From Lachnospiraceae bacterium (GTDB taxonomy: Bacteria; Bacillota; Clostridia; Lachnospirales; Lachnospiraceae): a stretch of DNA of 64,000 bases. The position numbers and the translations under genes are program-made. A model generated the notes under the pieces. The model worked only from the letters and a program-made list of their open reading frames with translations. It ran no database searches and had not been told where the DNA came from. Positions 25,506 to 34,058 of this stretch are shown piece after piece. Position 1 is the first letter of the stretch; every line of letters begins with the position of its first letter. The stretch lies in contig JAAVZI010000026.1 of NCBI GenBank assembly GCA_022791575.1, forward strand, positions 1 through 64,000, given 5' to 3'.

Positions 25506-26438
25506 TTACTTATTTAACATTACCAGTCTGGCTGCACCGTAGATTCCAGCATCATTGCCCAATGCCGCCAGTTTAAAAGGCGTCTGCTTACTGGGGGTAA
25601 ATGCAAACTGCCGGTAATATTTCTCTATATAGTTAAGCAGTACTGGACCGGCTGCCGAGACACCGCCGCCAATCACAAATACTTCTGGATCGACCGTACA
25701 GGCTATATAACTCAGTGCTTTGGCTAAAGCCTGCCCGAACTGTTCTGCTACCCGGTCGGCAAGTATATCCCTATCCTTTACTGCATCAAAGACATCTTTT
25801 GCCGTCAATTCGGTACAGGAACGAAGTAATGACGCTTCGTCTGTTCGTTCTAACTCTCTGCGCGCAAGAGAGGCAATCCCCGTTGCCGAGGCATACTGTT
25901 CCAGACAGCCTTTATTCCCACAGCCGCAAGCAACGGTCTCCTGGTCATTCACCTGAATATGCCCGATCTCACCTCCGCCGCCAAACGCACCCGGCACCAG
26001 TCTTCCATCAATGATCACCCCGCCGCCAACTCCGGTGCCAAGGGTAACCATTACCATGGAGGAACATCCGCCGCCAACGCCAAAATACTGTTCCCCCAGT
26101 GCCGCCACATTGGCATCATTACCTACCTGCACTGGTATGGAAAGCTTTTTTAGCAGAGGCTCTTTTATATCCAGCATACGCCATCCCAGATTCGGCGCGT
26201 TGATAATCATACCCTGGCCGTCAACTGCACCGGGAATACCAATTCCAACCCCTTTCATCTGGTTTACTGCGTATCCGCTCTTCTCCACAATTTCCCACGT
26301 AATTTTGGAAAGTACGGCCTGTGCCGCTCTTTCTCCTGTCGGAACCTGCCATTTGCCAAGAAGTTCCCCGTTTTCTTTAAATATTCCGAATTTGATAAAA
26401 GTCCCGCCTAAATCTACACCAACTAGCACCTGCTCCAT
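25506..26438 (-). CDS. ROK-family glucokinase
   Basis: A 310-residue sugar kinase of the ROK family, most like Firmicutes glucokinase GlcK. It has the N-terminal phosphate motif DLGGTFIK (9-16), catalytic D108 (GNDAN), and the zinc motif CGCGNKGCLEQYAS with C171, C173 and C178. I chose the ATG behind TTTAGGAGGCAGCAG at 26436-26438. It follows hprK by 34 bp, linking hexose phosphorylation with catabolite control. N-acetylmannosamine or another hexose as substrate cannot be excluded, given the adjacent DapA/NanA-like aldolase. Confidence 0.9.
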   Translation of the reverse strand: MEQVLVGVDLGGTFIKFGIFKENGELLGKWQVPTGERAAQAVLSKITWEIVEKSGYAVNQMKGVGIGIPGAVDGQGMIINAPNLGWRMLDIKEPLLKKLSIPVQVGNDANVAALGEQYFGVGGGCSSMVMVTLGTGVGGGVIIDGRLVPGAFGGGGEIGHIQVNDQETVACGCGNKGCLEQYASATGIASLARRELERTDEASLLRSCTELTAKDVFDAVKDRDILADRVAEQFGQALAKALSYIACTVDPEVFVIGGGVSAAGPVLLNYIEKYYRQFAFTPSKQTPFKLAALGNDAGIYGAARLVMLNK

Positions 26439-26472
26439 CTGCTGCCTCCTAAATATCTCTGCTCCAATCGTT

Positions 26473-27405
26473 CTATTCTTCTTTTCCATTCATCAGGCTT
26501 CTCTGCAGTCTTCTTGTCAATTCCTGAGCTGCATTGTAACCCATTTTCTTCTGTCTGGAATTAACGGCTGCTGATTCACAGATAATTGCCAGATTCCGCC
26601 CTGGACGAATCGGAATGGAATGGCACACTACTTTATTGCCAAGAAATTCTGTATACTCTTCTTCTAATCCCAGCCTGTCATATTCCTTATCCCGGTTCCA
26701 GTCTTCCAGCTTAATCACAAGATCAATACTTTGCGTTTCTTTTACACTCTGTACACCAAACAAAGTTTTAATATCTACAATTCCGATACCCCGAAGCTCG
26801 ATAAAATATCTTGTAATATCCGGCGCTCTTCCGATTAATGTCTCTTCACTGACCCTGCGGATCTCTACCACATCGTCTGATACCAGACGGTGCCCTCTTT
26901 TAATCAGCTCCAGTGCTGCCTCGCTCTTGCCGATTCCCGACTCTCCCATAATCAGCAGACCTTCTCCATAAACATCTACCAGTACACCATGTATGGAAAT
27001 ACAAGGAGCCAGTTCTACATTCAGCCAGCGAATTGCCTCTGCCATAAACTCCGACGTAGTCATATTGGTATTAAATATTGGTATATTCCGGTTCAATGCA
27101 CACTTTAAGAACTCTTCTCCCGGGTCTAAATCCCTGCTGAACACAATACATGGAATATCATAGCTTAACAGCTGTTCAAAATTCTTCTGCTTATCCTCTG
27201 AAGACAGCTTTTCCAGAAATGTATACTCCACATAACCGATTACCTGAATCCTCTCATGGTCAAAATGATCATAATACCCAGACAGCTGCAGCGCCGGACG
27301 GTTTACATCCGACTGCGTTATGCGGATTTCTGTAATATCAATTTCCGGCGTCCGATTTTCCAGCTTCATCTTTTCCACGAATTTTACCAATGCTACACTT
27401 TCCAT
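26473..27405 (-). CDS. hprK: HPr kinase/phosphorylase
   Basis: Phosphorylates and dephosphorylates Ser46 of HPr, the switch of carbon catabolite repression in Firmicutes. The 310-residue protein has the N-terminal HprK domain (1-125), the P-loop GESGIGKS (154-161), H139 in ISIHGVLVDVYG, and the C-terminal capping loop (HSIPIRPGRNLA). I chose the ATG at 27403-27405 behind GGAAAGGAAGAG. It begins just after the terminator of the PocR gene, so it needs its own promoter or read-through. Confidence 0.95.
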   Translation of the reverse strand: MESVALVKFVEKMKLENRTPEIDITEIRITQSDVNRPALQLSGYYDHFDHERIQVIGYVEYTFLEKLSSEDKQKNFEQLLSYDIPCIVFSRDLDPGEEFLKCALNRNIPIFNTNMTTSEFMAEAIRWLNVELAPCISIHGVLVDVYGEGLLIMGESGIGKSEAALELIKRGHRLVSDDVVEIRRVSEETLIGRAPDITRYFIELRGIGIVDIKTLFGVQSVKETQSIDLVIKLEDWNRDKEYDRLGLEEEYTEFLGNKVVCHSIPIRPGRNLAIICESAAVNSRQKKMGYNAAQELTRRLQRSLMNGKEE

Positions 27406-27426
27406 CACGCTCTTCCTTTCCATAGC

Positions 27427-27466
27427 GAAAAAGCACTGTAATCCCGTCTATAAACAGTGCTTTTTC
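27427..27466 (-). terminator. Terminator between the PocR/chemoreceptor gene and hprK
   Basis: A 13-bp perfect stem (GAAAAAGCACTGT / ACAGTGCTTTTTC) with a T-run on either strand, 23 bp after the PocR gene stop and 21 bp before the hprK start. It could attenuate hprK transcription from upstream. Confidence 0.8.
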
Positions 27467-27489
27467 ATGCTTTTCTATTATTATTCTGC

Positions 27490-28272
27490 CTATTTCAGAG
27501 ATACATCATTCATCGCTTTAATGGACCGAGAAACAATCTGGGAATTCTCCTGAATATCTTTATAGATTCCTGCAGATTTCTTAGATAATTCACCCATCTG
27601 ATTTGCAACCACTGCAAAGCCTACACCAGCTTCACCAGCACGGGCAGCTTCTATCGTTGCATTCAATGCCAGGATATTCTGCTTAGAGGCAATAGACTCC
27701 AACTCTTTTGTCTTATCTGCAATCACCTGTATCGCAGCAACAGAAGTCTGAACTTCTCTATCCATTACTTCCAGAATATTACTGTTTTTACTTTCCAAAT
27801 ATTTTTGATTCACAATCTGATTCACAATTGCTCCCAGAAGATCTGCTGCCGCCCGAATCGACTTTTCAGTCTTAACCGGAATTTTCTTAACTGCATTAAC
27901 ATATGCGGCTGGATCGACTCCCAGCTCCCTTGCAATATCCTCAAATTTATCCAGATCCGGCTCCGCTGGAAGAACCTGACCACCGATACAAGCTCCTACC
28001 TTCTCACCATTTACAATAATATCATTTGAAAAATCCATCAGGCCCGCATGACAGAAATATGTACCTGTACATTCATTGTCACAGCGCTCGCAGCGCTTTG
28101 CACCTTCCTTTGTTCCGCGTGTATACTTCATGCAGAAATCTGTAAAATTACTGCCTTCCGTAATATAGTTCCCATCCTCTCCTACCATGATGGCTGCCAG
28201 TCCCGTTGCATCCGAAAACTGGTCCTGTATATCCTGAAGAATGCTCAGATCCATAAAGTCTTTGATTTTCAT
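27490..28272 (-). CDS. Soluble PocR-domain / methyl-accepting signalling hybrid
   Basis: A 260-residue protein with no membrane segment. The N-terminal two thirds (about 5-165) is a PocR-type sensory domain ([16 protein letters not shown]) with a cysteine-rich loop (RCERCDNEC … FCHAG) that could bind a metal or redox ligand. The C-terminal part (about 190-260) is the tip of a chemoreceptor signalling hairpin ([20 protein letters not shown], then VGFAVVANQ), the part that contacts CheA/CheW. The long signalling helices of normal receptors are mostly absent. AAGGAGTGATGAC precedes the ATG. A strong promoter lies upstream. Confidence 0.85.
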   Translation of the reverse strand: MKIKDFMDLSILQDIQDQFSDATGLAAIMVGEDGNYITEGSNFTDFCMKYTRGTKEGAKRCERCDNECTGTYFCHAGLMDFSNDIIVNGEKVGACIGGQVLPAEPDLDKFEDIARELGVDPAAYVNAVKKIPVKTEKSIRAAADLLGAIVNQIVNQKYLESKNSNILEVMDREVQTSVAAIQVIADKTKELESIASKQNILALNATIEAARAGEAGVGFAVVANQMGELSKKSAGIYKDIQENSQIVSRSIKAMNDVSLK

Positions 28273-28316
28273 GTCATCACTCCTTGTTTTTTTCATAGAC
28301 AAATCTTCTGGGTTTT

Positions 28317-28345
28317 ATTATAGCAATAATTCATATAAACTGCAA
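28317..28345 (-). promoter_or_regulatory. SigA-type promoter of the PocR/chemoreceptor gene
   Basis: TTGCAG (28340-28345) and TATAAT (28317-28322) are 17 bp apart on the minus strand, about 45 bp upstream of the ATG. Confidence 0.75.
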
Positions 28346-28439
28346 GTAAAATATTTCAGAAAAGGTTTACTTTTTGTGCAATTTTAACATTCCAGCTATC
28401 CTATGTATATTTCTTCCATTTCTGTCCATACTGTTTCAT

Positions 28440-28844
28440 ATGAAAAATAAATTTATGCAATGCGGAATTCTGGGCTGGTGTCTGGAAATTCTCTGGACCG
28501 GATTTTTATCGTTCCGCCGCAGAGACCTACATTTAAAGAGCAGTACTTCAATCTGGATGTTTCCAATCTACGGAATGGCTTCCCTGATGCTGCCTCTATG
28601 CGGACGACTGAAGAAATTCCCGGCTATCATACGCGGCAGCATCTATACACTGGGCATTTTTACCATTGAATTCTTAAGCGGCTCCTGGCTTAAGAAACGC
28701 AATCTATGCCCATGGGATTACAGCAAGGCCAAATATAACTTGAAAGGAGTCATCCGCCTTGATTATGCACCGCTCTGGTTTATAACCGGACTGGCTCTGG
28801 AACGCCGCCTGAATCAGAATAACAAAAAACAAGGAACCTTGTAG
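28440..28844 (+). CDS. Small membrane protein of the putative ABC-transporter type IV (PF06541) family
   Basis: A 134-residue protein with about four membrane helices. The opening MKNKFMQCGILGWCLEILWT and the C-terminal WDYSKAKYNLKGVIRLDYA with PLWF are hallmarks of the CmpB/type-IV family, whose function is not known in detail. I took the ATG at 28440 because the family normally begins here; a GTG 66 bp upstream would add a hydrophobic extension. No clear ribosome binding site is seen for either. Confidence 0.75.
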   Translation: MKNKFMQCGILGWCLEILWTGFLSFRRRDLHLKSSTSIWMFPIYGMASLMLPLCGRLKKFPAIIRGSIYTLGIFTIEFLSGSWLKKRNLCPWDYSKAKYNLKGVIRLDYAPLWFITGLALERRLNQNNKKQGTL

Positions 28845-28877
28845 ACTTATGCATAAAGCCTGCCTGGTTCCCTGTTT
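28828..28877. terminator. Bidirectional terminator between convergent genes
   Basis: ACAAGGAACC pairs with GGTTCCCTGT around a 27-nt loop; on the minus strand it is followed by TTGTTTTTTG. It overlaps the 3' end of the plus-strand membrane protein gene and serves the PH-domain gene on the minus strand. Confidence 0.55.
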
Positions 28878-28924
28878 GATTCCTATACCTGTTCTGGCTG
28901 TATAAAGCACTTATCAAGTGTGTC

Positions 28925-29296
28925 TTAATCCACGTCCTCGTCCATATCTCCATCTGCATCAATATTCAGTGTGCTGACCGTTCTTCTCCTCAATCTGGCT
29001 TCCTCTGAAGCTTTCAATATATAATCCTTCACCTCTTTGGAACGTTTAATATGTATTAACTCCAATGTCTTATGAGTAACATCTCCGGTATGGCAGATAA
29101 CTGTACCAAGTCCAAACATACGTTCCATCAAGGACCGTTTCAGTGTTACATCCTGTACCTTGTACATGTAGCAATCGTTCTCTTCTTTATTGAAAAATCC
29201 CGTGTCAATTACAATTCCTTCTTCATCAATCTCATAAGTGGTAAATGTCCAGGGTAATCCAAAAAACATAATTCTTTTTTTCTCTTTATATGCCAT
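28925..29296 (-). CDS. Bacterial PH-domain (DUF304-like) protein
   Basis: A 123-residue cytoplasmic protein with a pleckstrin-homology-like fold of the bPH_2/DUF304 type: strands FTTYEIDEEGIVIDTG and DCYMYKVQDVTLKRS, then a helix (RSKEVKDYILKASEEARLRRR), and an acidic tail. DUF304 proteins are often membrane-linked; no helix is seen here. AGGAGGAGAATT precedes the ATG. It is divergent from the nitroreductase gene. Function unknown. Confidence 0.8.
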   Translation of the reverse strand: MAYKEKKRIMFFGLPWTFTTYEIDEEGIVIDTGFFNKEENDCYMYKVQDVTLKRSLMERMFGLGTVICHTGDVTHKTLELIHIKRSKEVKDYILKASEEARLRRRTVSTLNIDADGDMDEDVD

Positions 29297-29409
29297 AATT
29301 CTCCTCCTAGTTAGAAACTCTCTTAGGAACAGTATAACATGCTTTTTCCCATATTTAAAGAAGAAAAACAGATATTTTACAGTCTTTTCAAATATTCCTT
29401 GACTGTGCC

Positions 29410-29438
29410 TTGCAAATCTCTCTTATTTATTATAGAAT
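29410..29438 (+). promoter_or_regulatory. Possible promoter of the nitroreductase-pyrBI unit
   Basis: TTGCAA (29410-29415) and TAGAAT (29433-29438) are 17 bp apart, 31 bp upstream of the nitroreductase ATG. No PyrR-type attenuator is visible in the short leader. Confidence 0.4.
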
Positions 29439-29469
29439 AGACGTTAGAAAATGTTCAAGGAGGTCTGTT

Positions 29470-30006
29470 ATGAATACGATTGAATGTATCAAAAGCCGCC
29501 GGAGCGTTCGCTCCTTCACTGGCGAAAAACCATCCCGGGAGATCATTGAGCAGATCATATCTGCCGCTGCTTTCGCTCCATCGTGGAAAAATACCCAGAT
29601 TACCCGTTATATTATCATTGAAGATGATTCTATTAAGTCTGAAATTGCTGCAGCCTGTGACTTTGATTTTAATGTAAAGACTATGAAACAAGCTCCTGCC
29701 TTAGTAGCTGTAACTGCCGTGAAAAAACGCAGCGGTTACGAACGGGACGGTTCCTATTCTACCGGCAGGGGAAATGGCTGGCAGATGTTCGATGCTGGTA
29801 TTGCTTCTCAGACGTTTTGTCTCGCCGCTCATGAGTACGGTCTTGGTACTGTCATTCTCGGTATTTTCAATCAGGAAGAAACGGAAAAGTTAATAAAATT
29901 GCCGGAAGACAGAGAATTAATCGCTTTGATTGCTCTTGGTGTACCAGAAACCACTCCGGAAGCCCCCAAACGTAAAACCATAGAAGAACTGGTTACATAT
30001 TTATAA
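29470..30006 (+). CDS. Nitroreductase-family flavoprotein
   Basis: A 178-residue FMN enzyme of the nitroreductase family. The FMN-binding N-terminus SRRSVRSFTGEKPS (about 8-21), the AAAFAPSWKN segment and the AHEYGLGTVILGIF helix are typical of short clostridial members. The ATG is preceded by AAGGAGG. It lies 37 bp upstream of pyrB; a link to pyrimidine metabolism (for example flavin redox work) is only positional. Confidence 0.9.
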   Translation: MNTIECIKSRRSVRSFTGEKPSREIIEQIISAAAFAPSWKNTQITRYIIIEDDSIKSEIAAACDFDFNVKTMKQAPALVAVTAVKKRSGYERDGSYSTGRGNGWQMFDAGIASQTFCLAAHEYGLGTVILGIFNQEETEKLIKLPEDRELIALIALGVPETTPEAPKRKTIEELVTYL

Positions 30007-30043
30007 TATTGTTAAACAGTTCCAAGCAGATTAGGAGGAAGAT

Positions 30044-30964
30044 ATGAGACATTTAATGAGTCCTTTAGACTTTAATACGGAAGAATTGGAGCAGCTCTTC
30101 CAGCTTGCCAACCGCATAGAAGCCAATCCCGAAGCATATTCCCATGCCTGCGACGGCAAAAAACTGGCTACCTGCTTCTATGAACCCAGTACCAGAACCC
30201 GCTTAAGCTTTGAAGCTGCCATGCTGAATCTGGGCGGAAGTGTTCTAGGATTTGCAGATCAGGCAAATAGTTCCGCTGCCAAAGGGGAAAGTGTAGCAGA
30301 TACCATCCGTGTCATTTCCTGCTATGCCGATATCTGTGCAATGCGTCATCCAAAAGAAGGCGCTCCCATGGTAGCTTCCATGAATTCACAGATTCCGGTC
30401 ATCAATGCAGGTGACGGCGGACACCAACATCCTACACAGACTCTGACGGATCTATTGACCATTCGCTCGTTAAAAGGAACACTTGGTGGTCTGGTCATCG
30501 GACTTTGCGGCGATCTGAAATTCGGACGTACCGTTCATTCATTAATTAATGCCCTGGTTCGTTATCCGGATATTTCCTTTATCCTGATCTCACCGGAAGA
30601 ATTAAGGCTTCCCGACTATATTCGTGAAGATGTTCTGAAAGCAAACCATGTACCATATAAAGAAGTGGTACGTTTGGAAGACGTTATGTCTGAACTGGAT
30701 CTTTTATATATGACCAGAGTACAAAAAGAACGTTTCTTCAATGAAGAAGACTATGTGCGTATGAAAGATTTCTACATTCTTGATAAAAAGAAAATGACAC
30801 TGGCCGGCCCGGATATGCTGGTTCTCCATCCCCTTCCCCGTGTAAACGAGATTGCGGTTGAAGTGGATTCCGATCCGCGGGCAGTCTATTTCAAACAGGC
30901 TCAGTATGGCGTATATGCCCGTATGGCACTGATACTGACACTTCTCAATATTTCGGTTGATTAG
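30044..30964 (+). CDS. pyrB: Aspartate carbamoyltransferase, catalytic chain
   Basis: Condenses carbamoyl phosphate with aspartate in the first committed step of pyrimidine synthesis. The 306-residue protein has the carbamoyl-phosphate motif STRTRLSF (49-56), and the HPTQTL and [10 protein letters not shown] segments. TTAGGAGGAAG precedes the ATG. It is followed after 11 bp by its regulatory chain pyrI, so the enzyme is a class-B type catalytic/regulatory complex. Confidence 0.97.
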   Translation: MRHLMSPLDFNTEELEQLFQLANRIEANPEAYSHACDGKKLATCFYEPSTRTRLSFEAAMLNLGGSVLGFADQANSSAAKGESVADTIRVISCYADICAMRHPKEGAPMVASMNSQIPVINAGDGGHQHPTQTLTDLLTIRSLKGTLGGLVIGLCGDLKFGRTVHSLINALVRYPDISFILISPEELRLPDYIREDVLKANHVPYKEVVRLEDVMSELDLLYMTRVQKERFFNEEDYVRMKDFYILDKKKMTLAGPDMLVLHPLPRVNEIAVEVDSDPRAVYFKQAQYGVYARMALILTLLNISVD

Positions 30965-30975
30965 GAGGAAACACT

Positions 30976-31419
30976 ATGTTAAATGTGGGAAAATTAAACG
31001 AAGGATTTGTTTTGGACCATATTCCGGCCGGCGAAAGCATGTCTATCTACCATGATCTCAAACTGGACAAGTTAGATTGCTGCGTTGCCATTATTAAGAA
31101 TGCCCGCAGTGATAAGATGGGCAAAAAGGATATTATCAAAGTAGAAGCTCCCATGAATATGGTTGATCTGGATATCTTAGGCTTTATTAACCATAATATT
31201 ACGGTCAATATTATTCAAAATGGTGAAATTGTTGAAAAGAAAGAACTGTCCCTTCCCAAACAGATTGTCAATGTGATTAAGTGCAGAAATCCCCGCTGCA
31301 TTACTTCTATTGAACAGGGACTGACTCAGGTATTCCTGCTTACCGATAAAGACAAGGAAATCTACCGCTGCAAATATTGTGAAGAAAAATACAACCGTAT
31401 CCGGCGCAGACCGAAATAA
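30976..31419 (+). CDS. pyrI: Aspartate carbamoyltransferase, regulatory chain
   Basis: A 147-residue nucleotide-binding chain that gives aspartate transcarbamoylase allosteric control. It has the N-terminal effector domain and a C-terminal zinc domain with four cysteines, C103, C108, C132 and C135 (KCRNPRC … RCKYC). TAGGAGGAAACACT precedes the ATG. It ends at a strong terminator. Confidence 0.96.
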   Translation: MLNVGKLNEGFVLDHIPAGESMSIYHDLKLDKLDCCVAIIKNARSDKMGKKDIIKVEAPMNMVDLDILGFINHNITVNIIQNGEIVEKKELSLPKQIVNVIKCRNPRCITSIEQGLTQVFLLTDKDKEIYRCKYCEEKYNRIRRRPK

Positions 31420-31429
31420 ATCGGTTGAT

Positions 31430-31484
31430 AAAAAGCTCCTTTGCTGGCAGAACTATGGAACGTTCTGCCAGCAGGAGCTTTTTG
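31430..31484 (+). terminator. Strong terminator after pyrI
   Basis: AAAAAGCTCC plus GCTGGCAGAAC pair with GTTCTGCCAGC plus GGAGCTTTTT, giving a stem of over 20 bp with a T-run, 10 bp after the pyrI stop. It can also work for the converging alarmone synthetase gene. Confidence 0.9.
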
Positions 31485-31523
31485 TATGATGATTGCTGCT
31501 CTTACTTTACAAGCAATCATCTA

Positions 31524-32201
31524 CTAATATTCCTCTCCGCTGTCACGGTCAATTCTATGACGGATTTCCTGCATTTGCTGATCCAATTGTGCAATTTTTT
31601 CTGCACAAACTCTCAATTCCTCGGCAATTTCCTCTGAATGAGCGATATTTTTCTTATAACGCAGTTTATGCTCCAGACTCGCCCAAAAATCCATCGCAAT
31701 GGTCCGAAACTGTACCTCCACCTTAATCTTCTTAGGTCCGCCTGCCTGAAATACTGGAACCTCCAGAATCAGATGTAAACTGCGGTAACCATTGGGCTTA
31801 GGTCTTCCAATATAATCCTTTTTACGAATCAGCCGGATATCATCCTGTCTTAATAAAAGCTCCATTAATTTGTAAATGTCCTCTTCAAATGAACAGATTA
31901 CACGCAGCCCGGCAATATCAAATAAATAACGTTCCATACTTTCTACTGTTACCGGCAGGCCTTTTTTCTCTAGTTTCTTAAAAATGCTGACCGGACTTTT
32001 CAGTCTGCTTTTAATGGATTCAAACGGATTTCTATCATATTCCATGGAAAATTCTGCATCCAAAATCTTAAGCTTGGTCTCCATTTCCATAATTGCACTT
32101 CGATACTGGTTCATCAGCCGTATAAATGGCTGGCTTTGAGCCATCAGATCCTCGTGCATATGATTCTCTACGATTTGTTCTAAACTAAGTTCTTCCACCA
32201 T
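31524..32201 (-). CDS. Small alarmone synthetase (RelQ/YjbM type (p)ppGpp synthase)
   Basis: A 225-residue single-domain RelA/SpoT synthetase that makes (p)ppGpp from ATP and GTP/GDP; no hydrolase domain is present. Motifs seen: RLKSPVSIFKKL (about 67-78), the DIAGLRVICSF strand, GYRSLHLILEVPV, and EVQFRTIAMDFWASLEHKLR. I chose the ATG behind AGAAGGGAACA (32199-32201) because the longer frame adds 30 unconserved residues. A good promoter lies about 100 bp upstream. Confidence 0.92.
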   Translation of the reverse strand: MVEELSLEQIVENHMHEDLMAQSQPFIRLMNQYRSAIMEMETKLKILDAEFSMEYDRNPFESIKSRLKSPVSIFKKLEKKGLPVTVESMERYLFDIAGLRVICSFEEDIYKLMELLLRQDDIRLIRKKDYIGRPKPNGYRSLHLILEVPVFQAGGPKKIKVEVQFRTIAMDFWASLEHKLRYKKNIAHSEEIAEELRVCAEKIAQLDQQMQEIRHRIDRDSGEEY

Positions 32202-32302
32202 TGTTCCCTTCTCTTTCTTTTGTAAATATACAGAACATATGTTCTTAACCATTTTATTTATCTGTGCAATTCCCCTGATATAACCATACACAATACGGCG
32301 CT

Positions 32303-32331
32303 ATTGTAACATGAAATCCTTTGAATTACAA
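32303..32331 (-). promoter_or_regulatory. SigA-type promoter of the alarmone synthetase
   Basis: TTGTAA (32326-32331) and TACAAT (32303-32308) with a 17-bp spacer on the minus strand. Confidence 0.6.
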
Positions 32332-32396
32332 GATTGTTCACGATATTTTCATTCTCTCTATATAAAACCTTAATAGCAGATATCTATGGCCCAGTC

Positions 32397-32423
32397 ACCA
32401 AAACAGTACTTCTGCATATGATA
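32397..32423 (+). promoter_or_regulatory. SigK-like promoter of dpaAB
   Basis: CATATGATA (32415-32423) fits the late mother-cell consensus CATANNNTA and has ACC (32397-32399) 15-16 bp upstream as the -35 element, about 65 bp before the dpaA ATG. Dipicolinate synthase is made in the mother cell under SigK in Bacillus, so the match fits the gene. Confidence 0.5.
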
Positions 32424-32489
32424 AACCAAAGTGATCGATCAGCACCCATTTCTTAATTAGAAATGCTTCTGCTGCATTTGGGAGGTTCT

Positions 32490-33353
32490 ATGCCTAATCT
32501 GCGCTTTGCCGTCATTGGCGGCGACCTTCGACAGGTTTATCTAGCTAACTACCTTTTCACTAAAGGGCATACCGTAATTGTATATGGACTGCAGCACGCT
32601 CAGCTATTAAAGGGCTGTATCCAGGCTGTTAACGTCCAGCAATTAATTGCTCCCAATACACATGTGATACTGCCCCTTCCAGTTACCAAGGATGGTGCAA
32701 ACCTCTTTATTACTCAGTCAGAACAGACATTTCCCATTGACCAGTTAAAGGAATTGATTACCACTTCCAATCCGATCTACTGCGGAGTTATGCCGAAAGA
32801 ACTGGCGGCCTTCTGCGAATACCGCCATATTCCTTATTATGACTTAATGGCAGATTCGGCAGTTGCTATAAGAAACGGCATTGCGACGGCAGAAGGAGCC
32901 ATTGCCCATGCCGTTTTTGAAAGCAGTTCCACGCTGCACAAGAGCAATGCTCTTGTCGTCGGTTATGGACGCTGCGGCAAAGTCCTGGCCCACAAGCTGG
33001 CCGGCTTAGACGCCAATGTCTCTATCGCCGCCCGCAAAGCATGTGACCTTGCATTAGCCGACAGTTATGGTTACAAAGCAATTCATATGAACCGGCTGAA
33101 ACGAAACATCGGCAGGTTCTCTTTTATTTTCAATACGGTTCCGGCACCTGTCCTGACTTCGGATCTGTTATCCAGGCTCCAGCCCAATACCGTAATTATT
33201 GATATTGCTTCTGTACCTGGCGGAACAGACTTCAATTATGCCAAGAAGCATAACATCAGTGCAAAACTCTGCCTTGGAATCCCCGGCAAAACGGCTCCTA
33301 AAACATCAGGGGAAATCCTGGCCGAGGCAATCCTCAGTCATTCATTTTCATAA
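32490..33353 (+). CDS. dpaA: Dipicolinate synthase subunit A
   Basis: With DpaB makes dipicolinic acid, the calcium chelate of the spore core. The 287-residue protein has an N-terminal DpaA domain (RFAVIGGDLRQVYLA, 4-18) and a C-terminal NAD(P)-binding fold with VVGYGRCGKVLA. The ATG is preceded by GGGAGGTTCT. The dpaB start follows 19 bp after its stop. A SigK-like promoter lies upstream. Confidence 0.94.
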   Translation: MPNLRFAVIGGDLRQVYLANYLFTKGHTVIVYGLQHAQLLKGCIQAVNVQQLIAPNTHVILPLPVTKDGANLFITQSEQTFPIDQLKELITTSNPIYCGVMPKELAAFCEYRHIPYYDLMADSAVAIRNGIATAEGAIAHAVFESSSTLHKSNALVVGYGRCGKVLAHKLAGLDANVSIAARKACDLALADSYGYKAIHMNRLKRNIGRFSFIFNTVPAPVLTSDLLSRLQPNTVIIDIASVPGGTDFNYAKKHNISAKLCLGIPGKTAPKTSGEILAEAILSHSFS

Positions 33354-33372
33354 GCAGAAAGGAAGCCTATCT

Positions 33373-33972
33373 ATGTCAGTGAAAGATCTAAAAATCGGAG
33401 TCGGATTCACCGGTTCCTTCTGTACGTATAAGAGAATGTTCAAAGAACTGCAGAATATTGTAGAGCATGGCGCCTTGGTCACACCGGTATTTTCTTTTCA
33501 GGCACAAACCATTGATTCCCGCTTCGGCAAAGCCAGTGAATTTCTTGAAAAAGCCCGCATCATTACCGGCAAGCAGCCGATTACGACCATTTCTCAGGCT
33601 GAACCGATCGGGCCCAAGGGGTTGCTTGATGTCATGGTGATCGCTCCCTGCACAGGCAATACGCTGGCAAAATTAGCAAATGGCATGGTGGATTCTCCGG
33701 TACTGATGGCTGCAAAATCCCATCTGCGTAACAACCGGCCAGTTGTAATTAGTATTTCCACCAACGATGCACTGGGAATGAATCTAAAAAATATCGGACT
33801 GATGATGAATATGAAAAACATCTATTTTGTTCCATTCGGACAGGATGATTGTGAGAAAAAGCCCAACTCTATGGTCGCGCAGACCGATCTTCTGATTCCC
33901 ACGATCGAAGCCGCTATAGAAGGAAAACAGCTGCAGCCCATTGTACGCAGCCCGTTCAGCTTTGCTGATTAA
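33373..33972 (+). CDS. dpaB: Dipicolinate synthase subunit B
   Basis: A 199-residue flavoprotein-fold subunit of dipicolinate synthase (SpoVFB). It opens IGVGFTGSFCTYKRM and has the family motif APCTGNTLAKLANGMVDSPV. AAAGGAAGCC precedes the ATG. It is the second gene of dpaAB and ends 13 bp before a strong bidirectional terminator. Confidence 0.94.
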   Translation: MSVKDLKIGVGFTGSFCTYKRMFKELQNIVEHGALVTPVFSFQAQTIDSRFGKASEFLEKARIITGKQPITTISQAEPIGPKGLLDVMVIAPCTGNTLAKLANGMVDSPVLMAAKSHLRNNRPVVISISTNDALGMNLKNIGLMMNMKNIYFVPFGQDDCEKKPNSMVAQTDLLIPTIEAAIEGKQLQPIVRSPFSFAD

Positions 33973-33984
33973 TCCGCAGATGCC

Positions 33985-34031
33985 AAAAAAGTTCTGTATG
34001 ATTGTATTCATTCAACCATACAGAACTTTTT
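33985..34031. terminator. Bidirectional terminator between dpaB and the OFA transporter
   Basis: A 15-bp perfect stem (AAAAAGTTCTGTATG / CATACAGAACTTTTT) with a 16-nt loop and T-runs on both strands, between convergent genes. Confidence 0.9.
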
Positions 34032-34058
34032 CTATGATACTTCTAAGAAATATAATCT

